From the NCBI RefSeq assembly GCF_002195995.1, contig NZ_NHON01000002.1, positions 58,064 through 122,063 of the forward strand: a DNA stretch of 64,000 bases, in the 5' to 3' direction. Below are positions 1-8,109 of this stretch, one piece after another. The notes under the pieces were generated by a model that saw only the letters and a program-made list of their open reading frames with translations, ran no database searches and was not told where the DNA came from. Source of the DNA: Inquilinus limosus (lineage in GTDB: Bacteria > Pseudomonadota > Alphaproteobacteria > DSM-16000 > Inquilinaceae). Position 1 is the stretch's first letter; each line of letters opens with the position of its first letter. The translations under genes were made by a program, and so were the position numbers.

Positions 1-297
1 CTCGCATCGCTGCGGCGCTCGGGCACCTTCTGCTGGTACGGCCCGGTTCTCGGCGGACCCGAGCCGCTCGACATCATGAGCCTGCCGAAGAGCATCAAGA
101 TCGGCTACGCCACCTTCTCCGACCATATCCACACGCCGGAGCGGCTGCAGGCCCGGGCGCGGCAGCTGTTCGACTGGATCATCGGCGGGCAGCTGACGAT
201 CAGGATCGGCGGGACCTATCCGCTGGCGGACGCCGCGAAGGCCCATGCCGACATGGAGAGCCGCGCCACCACCGGCAAGCTCCTGCTGATCCCATGA
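1..297 (+). CDS. Quinone oxidoreductase / zinc-type alcohol dehydrogenase-like protein, C-terminal part
   Basis: The window starts inside this gene; the frame is open from base 1, so the 5' end lies outside. The visible 98 residues include GTFCWYGPVLGG, a stretch typical of the Rossmann part of MDR-family quinone oxidoreductases (zeta-crystallin type). They end with the family's usual C-terminal pattern, G(T)YPLADAAKAHADMESRATTGKLLLIP, in which the A-A-x-A-H-x-x-x-E-S/N-R-x-x-x-G-K signature is recognisable. Members reduce quinones or enones with NADPH in the cytoplasm. The substrate cannot be read from the tail alone, and the gene runs convergently towards a LysR remnant. Confidence 0.75.
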   Translation, partial: LASLRRSGTFCWYGPVLGGPEPLDIMSLPKSIKIGYATFSDHIHTPERLQARARQLFDWIIGGQLTIRIGGTYPLADAAKAHADMESRATTGKLLLIP

Positions 298-350
298 TCC
301 GCCCGGCGGTGCCGCCGACCAGGCCCGGTCGACGAGACCGCCGAAGGTCA

Positions 351-536
351 CTATGTCATCGCCCGGGCGACGAGGTTGCGGACGATCCCTGACGTCTCGC
401 CCCGGCGGGCGGCCAGTGCCAGCCGTGCAACCGGCGCGTCCCCCGCAATGCCGCGATAGACGACGCCCTTGACCTGAAGCTGCATCATCGAGGCCGGGTG
501 CGCGGGCGGCTTCCGCATATGGCGCCCTCGGGCCAA
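351..536 (-). pseudogene. LysR-type regulator, C-terminal remnant
   Basis: The reading frame ends in PASMMQLQVKGVVYRGIAG and then LALAARRGETSGIVRNLV. This matches the last 40 or so residues of LysR substrate-binding domains, where a V-x-Y-R strand is followed by the L-A-x-R-R-x-E-x-S motif. There is no helix-turn-helix or effector domain upstream, because the intact gene at 557-2440 begins there. It is therefore a tail left after deletion of most of a regulator gene. It may once have controlled the adjacent oxidoreductase or the shikimate genes; that is inference. Confidence 0.5.
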
Positions 537-556
537 TCCGATCAGCGGGCCTGGAT

Positions 557-2440
557 TTACCGTCGTGGCAGGGATACATCCGGCGCGAGCCGTGTCTGTG
601 CCGCCAGGCGGATCGGGGCGTTGGCGGCGCCGAAGCCGGCATAGCCCCGGCGCTGCACGATCTCGAAGAAGAAGCGGTCGGCGAAGCTGGTGGTGTAGAG
701 CTGGAAGAACTCGCCGCCGCCGTCGCGGTCATACAGGATGCCGGCCTCGCGAAGCCGGTCGACCAGCTCCGGCTCCAGCCCGAAGCGGGCCTCGATGTCG
801 TCATGATAGTTGGCCGGGATCGGTAGGAACCTGACACCGGCCTGGCGCATCCGGGCCGCGGCGGCGAGGATATCGTCAGTCTCCAGTGCGATATGCTGGA
901 TGCCGGAGCCGAAGAACTCCGACAGGAAGCGGGCCGACAGGGTGCGGTGGCTCTGCGAGGCGTTCAGCACGACGCGCAGCGTGCCCTCGGCGTTCTGCAC
1001 CACCTGGCTGCGCACCAGACCGGCAGGGTCGGGGATCTCCAGCTCCGGCGTCTTCGCCAGATCGAAGATCGCGCTGTAGAACAGCAGCCAGGACAGCATC
1101 TCGTCATACTGCATCGACTGCGACAGGTGGTCGATCCGCGCCAGCCCGGCTTCCGGCGCCGCGTCCTCGACCGGGACGAAGTCGACATCGCGCCAGCGCG
1201 CCAGCGTGCTGTCGGGGTCGACGAGATAGATCAGGCTGCCGCCGACACCGCGGATCGCCGGGATCTCCAGCTCGCCCGGCCCGACCTCCTGGCGGAAACC
1301 GGTCGCCAGCAGGGCGCCGGCCCGCGCCATCGCCGCCCGGGCGTCGTCGACCCTGAGGCAGATCGCGCAGGCGGCGGGTCCGTGCATGATGTAGGCGGCA
1401 TGGGCATAGCCCTCCTTCTCACGGTTGACGAGAAGGGCGATGCCGCCCTGCGACCACAGGGTCACGTCCTTCGACCGATGGCGGCCGCGCCGGGCGAAGC
1501 CGAGGGCGCCGAACAGCGCCTCCAGCTCGATCGCGCCGGCATCGTCGACCGCGAACTCCACGAACTCGACGCCCAGGCAGCGGGCGCGCTCCGGCAGCAG
1601 CGGCCGGGTCCGCTCGGCGGCGGGCTTGCGCCGCTCCAGCGTGTCGGCCAGCTGCAGCAGCGACCGCCGGCCGTCGATCGCGACCGACCGGGCCGAGCCG
1701 GCGCGGAAATGGTCGTTGAAGATCTCCAGCGAATAGACGCCGTCATAGCCGGTCGCGGCCACGGCCTCGGTGAAGGTGGTCACCGGCAGGTCGCCCTGGC
1801 CCGGCAGGTTGCGGAAATGCCGGCTCCAGGACAGCAGGTCCATCTCCAGCAGCGGCGCGTCGGCCAGCTGGACCAGGAAGATCCGGTCGGCGGGGACGGC
1901 GCGGATGCTGTCCGGGTCGATGCCGCGCGACAGGGTGTGGAAGCTGTCGAGGATCAGCCCGATACCCGGATGATCGGCGCGGCGCACGATCTCCCAGGCG
2001 TCGCGGTGGTCGTTGACGTGCCGGCCCCAGGCCAGCGCCTCGAAACCGACCCTGAGGCCGCGCTTCGCCGCCCGTTCCCCCAGCTCGCGGAAATCCGCGG
2101 CGGCGCGGTCGATGCCGCCCAGCGCCGCCGGCGAGATGTTGGAGCAGACCAGCAGCAGGTCCGCGCCGAGCTCGGCCATCAGGTCGAACTTGCGCTCGGC
2201 CCGGTCGAACACGCGCATACGCTGCGGCTCCGGCATGCCCTCGAAGTCGCGGAAGGGCTGGAAGGTGGTCACCACCAGCCCGGCGTCGCGCACCATCCGC
2301 CCGACCTCGCGCGGCGCCGCGTCGAAGGACAGAAAGTCGTTCTCGAAGATCTCGACGCCGTCGAAGCCGGCGGCGGCGATCGCCTCCAGCTTGTCGCGCA
2401 GGTCGCCGCTCAGCGACACGGTGGCGATCGACGTCTTCAT
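557..2440 (-). CDS. quiC: QuiC-type 3-dehydroshikimate dehydratase (xylose isomerase-like TIM barrel fused to HPPD-like domain)
   Basis: This 627-residue fusion has a sugar-phosphate isomerase/epimerase TIM barrel over about residues 1-270 and a 4-hydroxyphenylpyruvate dioxygenase-like VOC domain over about 285-627. The C-terminal half keeps His in IDHLSQSM and IQHIALETDD, and Glu in FFFEIVQRRGYAGFGAAN, the positions of the HPPD metal ligands. The same architecture is known for Pseudomonas QuiC1, in which the barrel dehydrates 3-dehydroshikimate to protocatechuate. The gene is the last of a minus-strand operon after the three TRAP transporter genes, and a shikimate dehydrogenase gene lies nearby, which supports this role over generic sugar isomerisation. 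It acts in the cytoplasm. The start is MKTSIATVSL, 17 bases downstream of the binding-protein gene, with a weak ribosome binding site. Confidence 0.85.
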   Translation of the reverse strand: MKTSIATVSLSGDLRDKLEAIAAAGFDGVEIFENDFLSFDAAPREVGRMVRDAGLVVTTFQPFRDFEGMPEPQRMRVFDRAERKFDLMAELGADLLLVCSNISPAALGGIDRAAADFRELGERAAKRGLRVGFEALAWGRHVNDHRDAWEIVRRADHPGIGLILDSFHTLSRGIDPDSIRAVPADRIFLVQLADAPLLEMDLLSWSRHFRNLPGQGDLPVTTFTEAVAATGYDGVYSLEIFNDHFRAGSARSVAIDGRRSLLQLADTLERRKPAAERTRPLLPERARCLGVEFVEFAVDDAGAIELEALFGALGFARRGRHRSKDVTLWSQGGIALLVNREKEGYAHAAYIMHGPAACAICLRVDDARAAMARAGALLATGFRQEVGPGELEIPAIRGVGGSLIYLVDPDSTLARWRDVDFVPVEDAAPEAGLARIDHLSQSMQYDEMLSWLLFYSAIFDLAKTPELEIPDPAGLVRSQVVQNAEGTLRVVLNASQSHRTLSARFLSEFFGSGIQHIALETDDILAAAARMRQAGVRFLPIPANYHDDIEARFGLEPELVDRLREAGILYDRDGGGEFFQLYTTSFADRFFFEIVQRRGYAGFGAANAPIRLAAQTRLAPDVSLPRR

Positions 2441-2456
2441 CGGAGTGACCCCCGGC

Positions 2457-3467
2457 TCACTTCTTGCGCAGCTTGTCCAGCTCGGCCTGCAGCAGCGAGA
2501 TGGTGTCGTCGCCGATCTTGGGGCGGAACTCCTCGACCACCGGCGCTGTGGCGGCGCGCAGCTTGGCCACCTCCTCGGGCGGCAACTCGGTCACCTCCAT
2601 GCCGTTGGCGCGGATCTCGTCCAGCGCCCTGGCATCCGCCTCGCGCGACACCTGGCGCTGATAGTCCCGCGCCTCGGTCGCGGCCGATTGCAGCACCGCC
2701 CGCTCCTCGTCGTTCAGCTTGTCCCAGAACGCCTTGCTGACCAGGACGATCTGCGGGTTGTACTGGTGGCGGGTCAGGGTCAGGTACTTCTGCACCTCGT
2801 AGAACTTGGCGTTGATGATGTTGGCCGACGGGTTCTCCTGGCCGTCGACGGTGCCGGTCTCCAGCGCGCCGTACAGCTCGGGGTAGGGCATCGGCACGGC
2901 GTTGGCGCCGAGGGCATTGAACAGCGCGATCGGGATCGGCGACTGGATGGTGCGGATCTTCAGCCCCTTGATGTCGTCGACCTTGGCCACTGGGTGCCGG
3001 TTGTTGGTCAGGTTGCGGAACCCCAGCTCCCAATAGGCCAGGCCGACCAACCCCTTGGCGGGCAACAACTCCAGAAGATGATTGCCGAAGGCGCCGTCCA
3101 TCACCGCGTCGGCCTCCTGCGGCGTGTCGAACAGGAAGGGCAGGTCGACCGCGCCGAAGGCCGGGGCGTTGCCGGCCAGGATGCCGGCATTCATCACCGT
3201 CATCTCGACGATGCCGCCCTGCAACCCTGACAGGGTCTGCACGTCGCCGCCCAGCGTGCCGCCCGGGAACAGCTGCACCGTGATCTTGCCGCCGCTCTTC
3301 TCGGCGACGATGGCGGCGAACTTCTCCATGCCCATGACCTGGGGATGGCCCTTGCTGTTCGCCGCCGCGAACTTGATGTGCTGCTCGCGGATCTCGGCCT
3401 GTGCCGCCGGGGCCAGCAGCAGCGCCGCCGACAGCGCGGCGATCAGGCCGGTCAGGGTCCTGGACAT
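2457..3467 (-). CDS. TRAP transporter solute-binding protein, DctP family
   Basis: The 336-residue protein opens with a Sec signal peptide (about 24 residues, cleavage after AQA) and has the DctP fold. GLKIRTIQSP holds the conserved Arg that pairs with a ligand carboxylate, and VDGQENP is a family motif. The start at 3467 is preferred over an upstream in-frame ATG at 3527 because it has AGGGAGG just ahead and begins the signal peptide. It binds an organic acid in the periplasm and delivers it to the DctQM membrane partner encoded upstream in the same operon. With the dehydratase gene directly downstream and a linked shikimate dehydrogenase, the ligand is probably shikimate, quinate or 3-dehydroshikimate (inference). 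Confidence 0.88.
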   Translation of the reverse strand: MSRTLTGLIAALSAALLLAPAAQAEIREQHIKFAAANSKGHPQVMGMEKFAAIVAEKSGGKITVQLFPGGTLGGDVQTLSGLQGGIVEMTVMNAGILAGNAPAFGAVDLPFLFDTPQEADAVMDGAFGNHLLELLPAKGLVGLAYWELGFRNLTNNRHPVAKVDDIKGLKIRTIQSPIPIALFNALGANAVPMPYPELYGALETGTVDGQENPSANIINAKFYEVQKYLTLTRHQYNPQIVLVSKAFWDKLNDEERAVLQSAATEARDYQRQVSREADARALDEIRANGMEVTELPPEEVAKLRAATAPVVEEFRPKIGDDTISLLQAELDKLRKK

Positions 3468-3511
3468 GGTGATCCTCCCTTGTTCGATTTCGTTGGTCTC
3501 GGCCGGCCCGG

Positions 3512-4792
3512 TCATCGCGCCAGCCATTGGGCCGGAGCCATCACCAGCTCCGGAAACAGGATCAGCAGGACCAGCACCGCCAGCTCGGCCAGGAGGAAGG
3601 GCCAGACGCCCTTCATCAGGTCCTCCATGGTCAGCTTCGACACGCCGCAGACGACGTTCAGCACCGTGCCGACCGGCGGGGTGATCAGGCCGATCGAATT
3701 GTTGATGATGAACAGCACGCCGAAATAGACCGGGTCGATGCCCGCCTGCTTGACCACCGGCATCAGCACCGGCGTCAGGATCAGGATGGTCGGTGTCATG
3801 TCCATCGCGGTGCCGACCGCCACGACCAGCAGCATGATCACCGCCATCAGCAGCAGCTGGTTGTCCATGAACGGGTCGAGCATGGCCGCAAGCTGGCCCG
3901 GCAGGTCAGCGACGGTGATCAGCCAGGCGGAGACGCCGGCGGCCGCCACCAGGAACATCACCACGCTGGTGGTCTTGGCGGCCGAGACGAGCACGTCGAA
4001 GACCTGGCCGGGGCTCAGCTCGCGGTACACGACCATCGCCACGAACAGGGAATAGACCGCGGCGACGACGCCGGCCTCGGTCGGCGTGAACACGCCGAAC
4101 TTCAGCCCGACGATGATGATCACCGGCAGGAACAGCGCCCACAGGCTGTCGGCGAAGGCGCGGATGCGCTCGGGTCCGCTGCGGCGCGGCGGCAGCTGGA
4201 TGTCCTCGCGCCGGACCACCAGCAGCCAGGCGATGCAGAGCGCCAGCGCGATCATCAGGCCGGGCACGATGCCGGCCAGGAACAGCTTGGTGATCGAGAC
4301 GCCGCCGATGACGCCGAACAGCACGAAGCCGATGCTGGGCGGGATGATCGGGCCGATGATCGCGGCCGAGGCGATCAGCCCGCCGGACCGGCCGGCGCCG
4401 TGGCCCGACTTCAGCATCATCGGCATCAACAGCGCGCCGAGCGCCGCGGCATCGGCCACGGCCGAGCCCGACAGGCTGGCGATCAGGCAGGCGGCGAGGA
4501 TGACGACGAAGCCGAGCCCGCCGCGGATATGGCCGACCAGCGCCATGGCGAGGCCGACGATCCGGCGCGACAGGCCACCGGCATTCATCACCTCGCCGGC
4601 CAGCAGGAAGAAGGGTACGGCCATCAGCGGGAAGCTGTCGGCGCCGTTGATCACGTTCTGGGCGACGATCTGGGAGTCGAACAAGCCGAGATGGATCATC
4701 AGCGCGACGCCACTGAGGATCAGGGCGAAGGCGATCGGCATGCCGATCGCCATGGTGCCCAGCAGCGACGACAGGAAAACGGCGACGACCAC
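3512..4792 (-). CDS. TRAP transporter large permease, DctM family
   Basis: A 426-residue, strongly hydrophobic protein of typical DctM length with about 12 membrane segments. MPIAFALILSG near the start, FPLMAVPFFLLAGEVMNAGG, IIPPSIGFVLFG and GLITPPVGTVLNVVCGV are hallmark DctM stretches. It forms the ion-coupled translocation channel of the TRAP importer. The start lies 3 bases from the end of the DctQ gene and its end lies 44 bases before the DctP start, so the three genes are one transcript. Confidence 0.93.
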   Translation of the reverse strand: MVVAVFLSSLLGTMAIGMPIAFALILSGVALMIHLGLFDSQIVAQNVINGADSFPLMAVPFFLLAGEVMNAGGLSRRIVGLAMALVGHIRGGLGFVVILAACLIASLSGSAVADAAALGALLMPMMLKSGHGAGRSGGLIASAAIIGPIIPPSIGFVLFGVIGGVSITKLFLAGIVPGLMIALALCIAWLLVVRREDIQLPPRRSGPERIRAFADSLWALFLPVIIIVGLKFGVFTPTEAGVVAAVYSLFVAMVVYRELSPGQVFDVLVSAAKTTSVVMFLVAAAGVSAWLITVADLPGQLAAMLDPFMDNQLLLMAVIMLLVVAVGTAMDMTPTILILTPVLMPVVKQAGIDPVYFGVLFIINNSIGLITPPVGTVLNVVCGVSKLTMEDLMKGVWPFLLAELAVLVLLILFPELVMAPAQWLAR

Positions 4793-4795
4793 CGC

Positions 4796-5341
4796 TCAGC
4801 CTTTCCGCGCAGCGTGCGGGGCATCGGGACCGGCGAGCTCCTCGGAGTCCCGGACCAGGATCAGCTCCCCCGGTCCGGCCCGGCCGAGCAGCAGGCGGAC
4901 GAGGTCGGCCAGGATGATCAGCGCGGCCGGCACGGCGAAGGCGATTCCGGCGCCGTACAGCAGGGCCATCGGAAAGCCCACGGCCGGCGAGGCGACGTCG
5001 AGATTGATCATCGCCTGCTCGACGCTGCCCTTGAGCAGCAGCCAGATCGCCAGCAGCGCCAGTGCTCCGGAAAGGGCCAGGCAGGCCTTGGCGGCCGGCC
5101 GGGGCAGGTGGCGCAGCAGCGTGTCGACGCCGATATGGCCGCGTTCGCGCAGCGCCACCACGGCACCGAGGAAGATCAGCCAGACGAAGAACAGCCGCGA
5201 CAGCTCCTCCGACGCGGTCAGCCCCTGGTTGAAGGCGTAGCGCAGGACGACGTTGCCGAAGACCAGCACCACCATCCCGGCGAGCAGCAGGGCGATCAGG
5301 ACCTTCAGCAGGGCAAAATAGCTTTCGACGACAAGACGCAT
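4796..5341 (-). CDS. TRAP transporter small permease, DctQ family
   Basis: This 181-residue protein has four predicted membrane helices and the DctQ pattern VLRYAFNQGLTASEELSRLFFVWLIFLGA, where the E-E-L-x-R stretch is conserved. The start MRLVVESYFAL at 5341 is chosen because GGGAGAG lies 6-7 bases upstream and it gives family length; a longer in-frame reading to 5704 would run across the divergent promoter and the cyclase gene. It is the first gene of the operon dctQ-dctM-dctP-quiC. The candidate promoter/operator at 5403-5431 ends about 60 bases upstream. Confidence 0.9.
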   Translation of the reverse strand: MRLVVESYFALLKVLIALLLAGMVVLVFGNVVLRYAFNQGLTASEELSRLFFVWLIFLGAVVALRERGHIGVDTLLRHLPRPAAKACLALSGALALLAIWLLLKGSVEQAMINLDVASPAVGFPMALLYGAGIAFAVPAALIILADLVRLLLGRAGPGELILVRDSEELAGPDAPHAARKG

Positions 5342-5402
5342 CGGGCTCTCCCTGTGGTGGTCGCCGGCCGCGGCTTCGCCGGTTCTGAATTCTTCTTCCT
5401 CA

Positions 5403-5431
5403 CAAATGTACGAACTGGTACGTATAGTCAA
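5403..5431 (-). promoter_or_regulatory. Promoter/operator of the TRAP-quiC operon; shared regulon element, copy 1
   Basis: On the minus strand TTGACT (5431-5426) is followed after 17 bases by CATTTG (5408-5403), a possible -35/-10 pair with a weak -10. The spacer is filled by the imperfect palindrome TGTACGAACTGGTACGT (plus strand, 5407-5423). Of 28 positions from 5404 to 5431, 26 are identical to 8082-8109 in front of the shikimate dehydrogenase gene. A repressor bound between -35 and -10 would block transcription. The TetR protein encoded at 6432-7172 is the obvious candidate (inference). The divergent cyclase gene starts 62 bases away and may respond to the same site. Confidence 0.65.
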
Positions 5432-5492
5432 GCGTCGCGGCTTGATCCGGCAAGGATCGGTCGTTCGGGCGCGGCAAGGGGAGGGGAGCACC

Positions 5493-6314
5493 ATGTGCCC
5501 ACCGGGCTGCCTGGAGACGATCTGCCGCCATGTCAGCCGGCGCGGCGTGCTGAAGGGCGGCATCGCCATGGCCGCCGTCGCGGCCGCTCCTGTGGCCAGC
5601 GCCGCCACGGCACCGGCCGCACGGTCCTTCACCGACGTGCAGGACCTGACCCATTCGCTGTTCGAGGGCTTCCCGACCTTCGACGGCTCGAAATGGTTCA
5701 CCATGGAGCCGGTGTTCCGCTACGCGAAGGACAAGCTGAACATCAACCGCTGGACGCTGATGGAGCACACCGGCACGCATATGGACGCGCCGCTGCACTT
5801 CTCGGCCGACGGGCGCAGCGTCGACGAGATCCCGATCGGCGACCTGGTGGTGCCGCTGGCGGTGATCGACATCTCGCAGCGGGCGCAGGACGACCCGGAC
5901 AGTGCGGTGACGCCCGACGACATCAAACGCTGGGAGGCCGCGAACGGCCCGCTGCTCGAGGGCTGCTGCGTGGTCATGAACTCCGGCTGGCACCGGCTGC
6001 TGCACACGCCGCGCTTCGCTGGGCGGGACGATGCCGGCAAGAACCACACGCCCGGCTTCCACGGCGAGACGGCGCATATGCTGCTGACCGAGCGCAGCGT
6101 CAAGGGCATCGGCGTCGACACGCTGTCGCTCGACCTCGGCATCGAGACCGGCCGCTTCCCGGTGCACTACTCCTGGCTGCCGAGCGGGCGCTGGGGCGTC
6201 GAATGCCTGGCCAATCTCGACGGGCTGCCGGCCAAAGGTGCCCATCTCGTCCTCGGCGGCCCCAAGGTGAAGGGCGGGAGCGGTGGGCCGAGCCGGGTGC
6301 TGGCGCTGGTGTAG
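5493..6314 (+). CDS. Exported cyclase-family metal-dependent hydrolase (PF04199-type)
   Basis: A 273-residue protein with the signature HTGTHMDAPLHF, the H-x-G-T-H-x-D-x-P-x-H metal-binding motif of the cyclase/kynurenine formamidase-like family. The N-terminus SRRGVLKGGIAMAAVAAAP followed by ASA reads as a twin-arginine signal, so the enzyme is probably exported to the periplasm. The start at 5493 has AAGGGGAGGGGAGC just upstream. It is divergent from the TRAP operon across a shared 151-bp region and precedes the TetR gene. Family members hydrolyse amides or lactones. A lactone or ester of quinate or shikimate would suit the locus, but no sequence feature proves this. Confidence 0.8.
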   Translation: MCPPGCLETICRHVSRRGVLKGGIAMAAVAAAPVASAATAPAARSFTDVQDLTHSLFEGFPTFDGSKWFTMEPVFRYAKDKLNINRWTLMEHTGTHMDAPLHFSADGRSVDEIPIGDLVVPLAVIDISQRAQDDPDSAVTPDDIKRWEAANGPLLEGCCVVMNSGWHRLLHTPRFAGRDDAGKNHTPGFHGETAHMLLTERSVKGIGVDTLSLDLGIETGRFPVHYSWLPSGRWGVECLANLDGLPAKGAHLVLGGPKVKGGSGGPSRVLALV

Positions 6315-6431
6315 AAGGGGACGCGGCCGCGGCGCGAAAGCGCTTGTTTGCCGTCGTGAAGTTCCGGAGAAGTAGAGGCGTCCTTTGCCGATCGGAGCGA
6401 AGGCGTCGGTGCGGGGAGACGGGCCAGGGCG

Positions 6432-7172
6432 ATGGCGGGCAGGACCAAGTCGGGCGCGGCAGAGCGGAAGACCTCCCGCAAGAACGACCCGGAGCGCACC
6501 AGGGAGGATATTCTCGAGGTCGCGACCGAGGAGTTCGCGGCCCACGGGCTGAGCGGGGCCCGCGTCGACGCGATCGCGGAGCGCACCCGCACCTCCAAGC
6601 GCATGATCTACTATTATTTCGGCGGCAAGGAGGGGCTGTACCACGCGGTGCTGGAGAAGGCTTATGCCGATATCCGCACCGCCGAGGCGGAGCTGCATCT
6701 GGAGGGGCTGCCGCCGGAGGAGGCGATGCGGCGGCTGGCCGAATTCACCTTCGACTATGACGAGGCGCATCCCGACTTCATCCGCCTGGTCAGCATCGAG
6801 AACATCCACCGGGCCGAGCACCTGGCGCACACCGCCTCGATCCGCAGCACCAATCTCGGCATCGTCCAGACCATCGCCGCGATCCTGGAGCGTGGGCGGA
6901 AGGACGGCGTGTTCCGGGCCGAGATCGACCCGGTCGACCTGCACATGCTGATCAGCGCCTTCTGCTTCTTCCGCGTCTCCAACCGCCACACCTTCGGCAC
7001 CATCTTCCGCCGCGATCTGTCGGAGCCGGGCTTGCGCGAGACGCACCGGCGGATGATCGGCGACGCCGTCATCCGCCTGCTGCAGGGCCAGGCGGCGGTC
7101 GCGCCCGCAGGGGCTGCTAGCCCGGCCCGAGCGAAGCGAAGTGCCGGGTCATCCGGCCGGCGTCCGGCGTGA
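6432..7172 (+). CDS. TetR/AcrR-family transcriptional regulator
   Basis: A 246-residue protein with an N-terminal TetR helix-turn-helix: TREDILEVATEEFAAHGL, then VDAIAERTRTSKRMIYYYFGGKEGLY, an excellent match to the family's recognition region. The C-terminal ligand domain ends in a low-complexity Ala/Arg tail. It lies 117 bases behind the cyclase gene and overlaps the convergent shikimate dehydrogenase gene by 56 bases tail to tail. It sits between two copies of a near-identical palindromic element (5407-5423 and 8085-8101), so it is the likely repressor of the shikimate regulon; the inducer is probably a pathway intermediate (inference). Confidence 0.88.
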   Translation: MAGRTKSGAAERKTSRKNDPERTREDILEVATEEFAAHGLSGARVDAIAERTRTSKRMIYYYFGGKEGLYHAVLEKAYADIRTAEAELHLEGLPPEEAMRRLAEFTFDYDEAHPDFIRLVSIENIHRAEHLAHTASIRSTNLGIVQTIAAILERGRKDGVFRAEIDPVDLHMLISAFCFFRVSNRHTFGTIFRRDLSEPGLRETHRRMIGDAVIRLLQGQAAVAPAGAASPARAKRSAGSSGRRPA

Positions 7173-7980
7173 TGCCGGTGAACAGCCGGAACGCCTCGAC
7201 CGCCTGGAACACCGCCATGCCGCCGCCGTCGAGGGTGCGGCAGCCGCGGGCGCGGGCGACGCGCAGCAGCTCGGTCTCGAGCGGGAAGTAGACGATCTCG
7301 GCCACCCAGTGCCGCGGCGCCAGGAGTTCGGCGGGCAGCGGCAGGCCGGGATGTTTCGCCATCCCGGTCGGGGTGGCGTGGATCAGCCCATTCGCCGTGG
7401 CCATGGTGGCGGCGAGATCGGTGCCGGCCACCGCGCGGCCCGCCCCGAACCGGGCGGACAGGCCGGCGGCCATGGCCTCGGCCCGGTCCTGGTCGACATC
7501 GAAGATCACGAGCTCGCCGACCCCGAGGGTCAGGGCGGCATGCGCCACCGCTGCGCCGGCGCCGCCGGCGCCGAGCTGCACCGCGCGGTCCTTGCGCACA
7601 TCCGGCAGGCCGCGCCTGACGCTCTCGGCGAAGCCCCACCAGTCGGTGTTGTGGCCGACCCGCCGGCCGTCCTCGAACACCACGGTGTTGACCGCGCCCA
7701 GCGCGCGCGCGTCGTCGGACAAGGCATGCAGCAACGGGGTCACCGCCTGCTTGCAGGGATGGGTGATGTTGAGCCCGGCGAAGCCGCGCCGCTCTGCCGC
7801 CGCGACCAGCTCCGGCAGGGCCTCGATGCCACGGCAGAGTGCCTCAAGATCGATCAGCTCGTACTCGTAACGCAACCCCTGTTCAGCGCCTTCGCGCATA
7901 TGCATGGCCGGGGTCCGCGACGCCTGGATGCCGGCGCCGATCAGGCCGACGCGGAAGGTGGTCGGGCGGATATGGGTCAC
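7117..7980 (-). CDS. aroE: Shikimate dehydrogenase family protein, catabolic type (AroE-like)
   Basis: The protein begins FRVGLIGAGIQASRTPAMHMREG and carries NITHPCKQAVTPLL with the conserved Lys, AVNTVVFEDGRRVGHNTDWWGF with the N-T-D motif, and the NAD(P) glycine loop QLGAGGAGAAVAHA. It oxidises shikimate (or quinate) to the 3-dehydro form in the cytoplasm, feeding the QuiC-type dehydratase. The start is uncertain. The GTG at 7980 (VTHIRPTTFRVG) fits family length (287 residues) but has a poor ribosome site. The ATG at 8064 would lie only about 10 bases from the predicted transcription start. Its own promoter/operator (8081-8109) matches that of the TRAP operon, which argues for a catabolic rather than biosynthetic role. 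Confidence 0.88.
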   Translation of the reverse strand: MTHIRPTTFRVGLIGAGIQASRTPAMHMREGAEQGLRYEYELIDLEALCRGIEALPELVAAAERRGFAGLNITHPCKQAVTPLLHALSDDARALGAVNTVVFEDGRRVGHNTDWWGFAESVRRGLPDVRKDRAVQLGAGGAGAAVAHAALTLGVGELVIFDVDQDRAEAMAAGLSARFGAGRAVAGTDLAATMATANGLIHATPTGMAKHPGLPLPAELLAPRHWVAEIVYFPLETELLRVARARGCRTLDGGGMAVFQAVEAFRLFTGITPDAGRMTRHFASLGPG

Positions 7981-8080
7981 GGGCGGAAACCAGATCGGAA
8001 TTGTCCGGCCACAGCCGTTTTCAAGGCATCCGGGATTCTTCGGTGATGGCCCATGATCATTCATCCATGCTGGATCTCTG

Positions 8081-8109
8081 AAAATGTACGAACTGGTACG
8101 TTCAGTCAA
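8081..8109 (-). promoter_or_regulatory. Promoter/operator of the shikimate dehydrogenase gene; shared regulon element, copy 2
   Basis: On the minus strand TTGACT (8109-8104) is followed after 17 bases by CATTTT (8086-8081). Between them lies TGTACGAACTGGTACGT (plus strand, 8085-8101), identical to the copy at 5407-5423. The palindrome half-sites are TACG and CGTA arms with an A-A-C / G-G-T core. The spacing to the -35-like hexamer is the same as in copy 1, so the whole promoter, not only the operator, is conserved. Confidence 0.65.

Noticed and set aside
893-2740. A 615-residue plus-strand frame antisense to the QuiC-type gene
   Set aside because: It has the repetitive Arg/Gln/Gly composition of an antisense shadow, while the minus-strand product has clear TIM-barrel and HPPD-like domains.
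3527-6760. A 1077-residue plus-strand open frame antisense to the TRAP genes
   Set aside because: Its product is a low-complexity His/Asp/Gln/Arg-rich string without any domain. It is the expected shadow of GC-rich genes on the other strand (DctM, DctQ) and crosses the cyclase and TetR genes out of frame.
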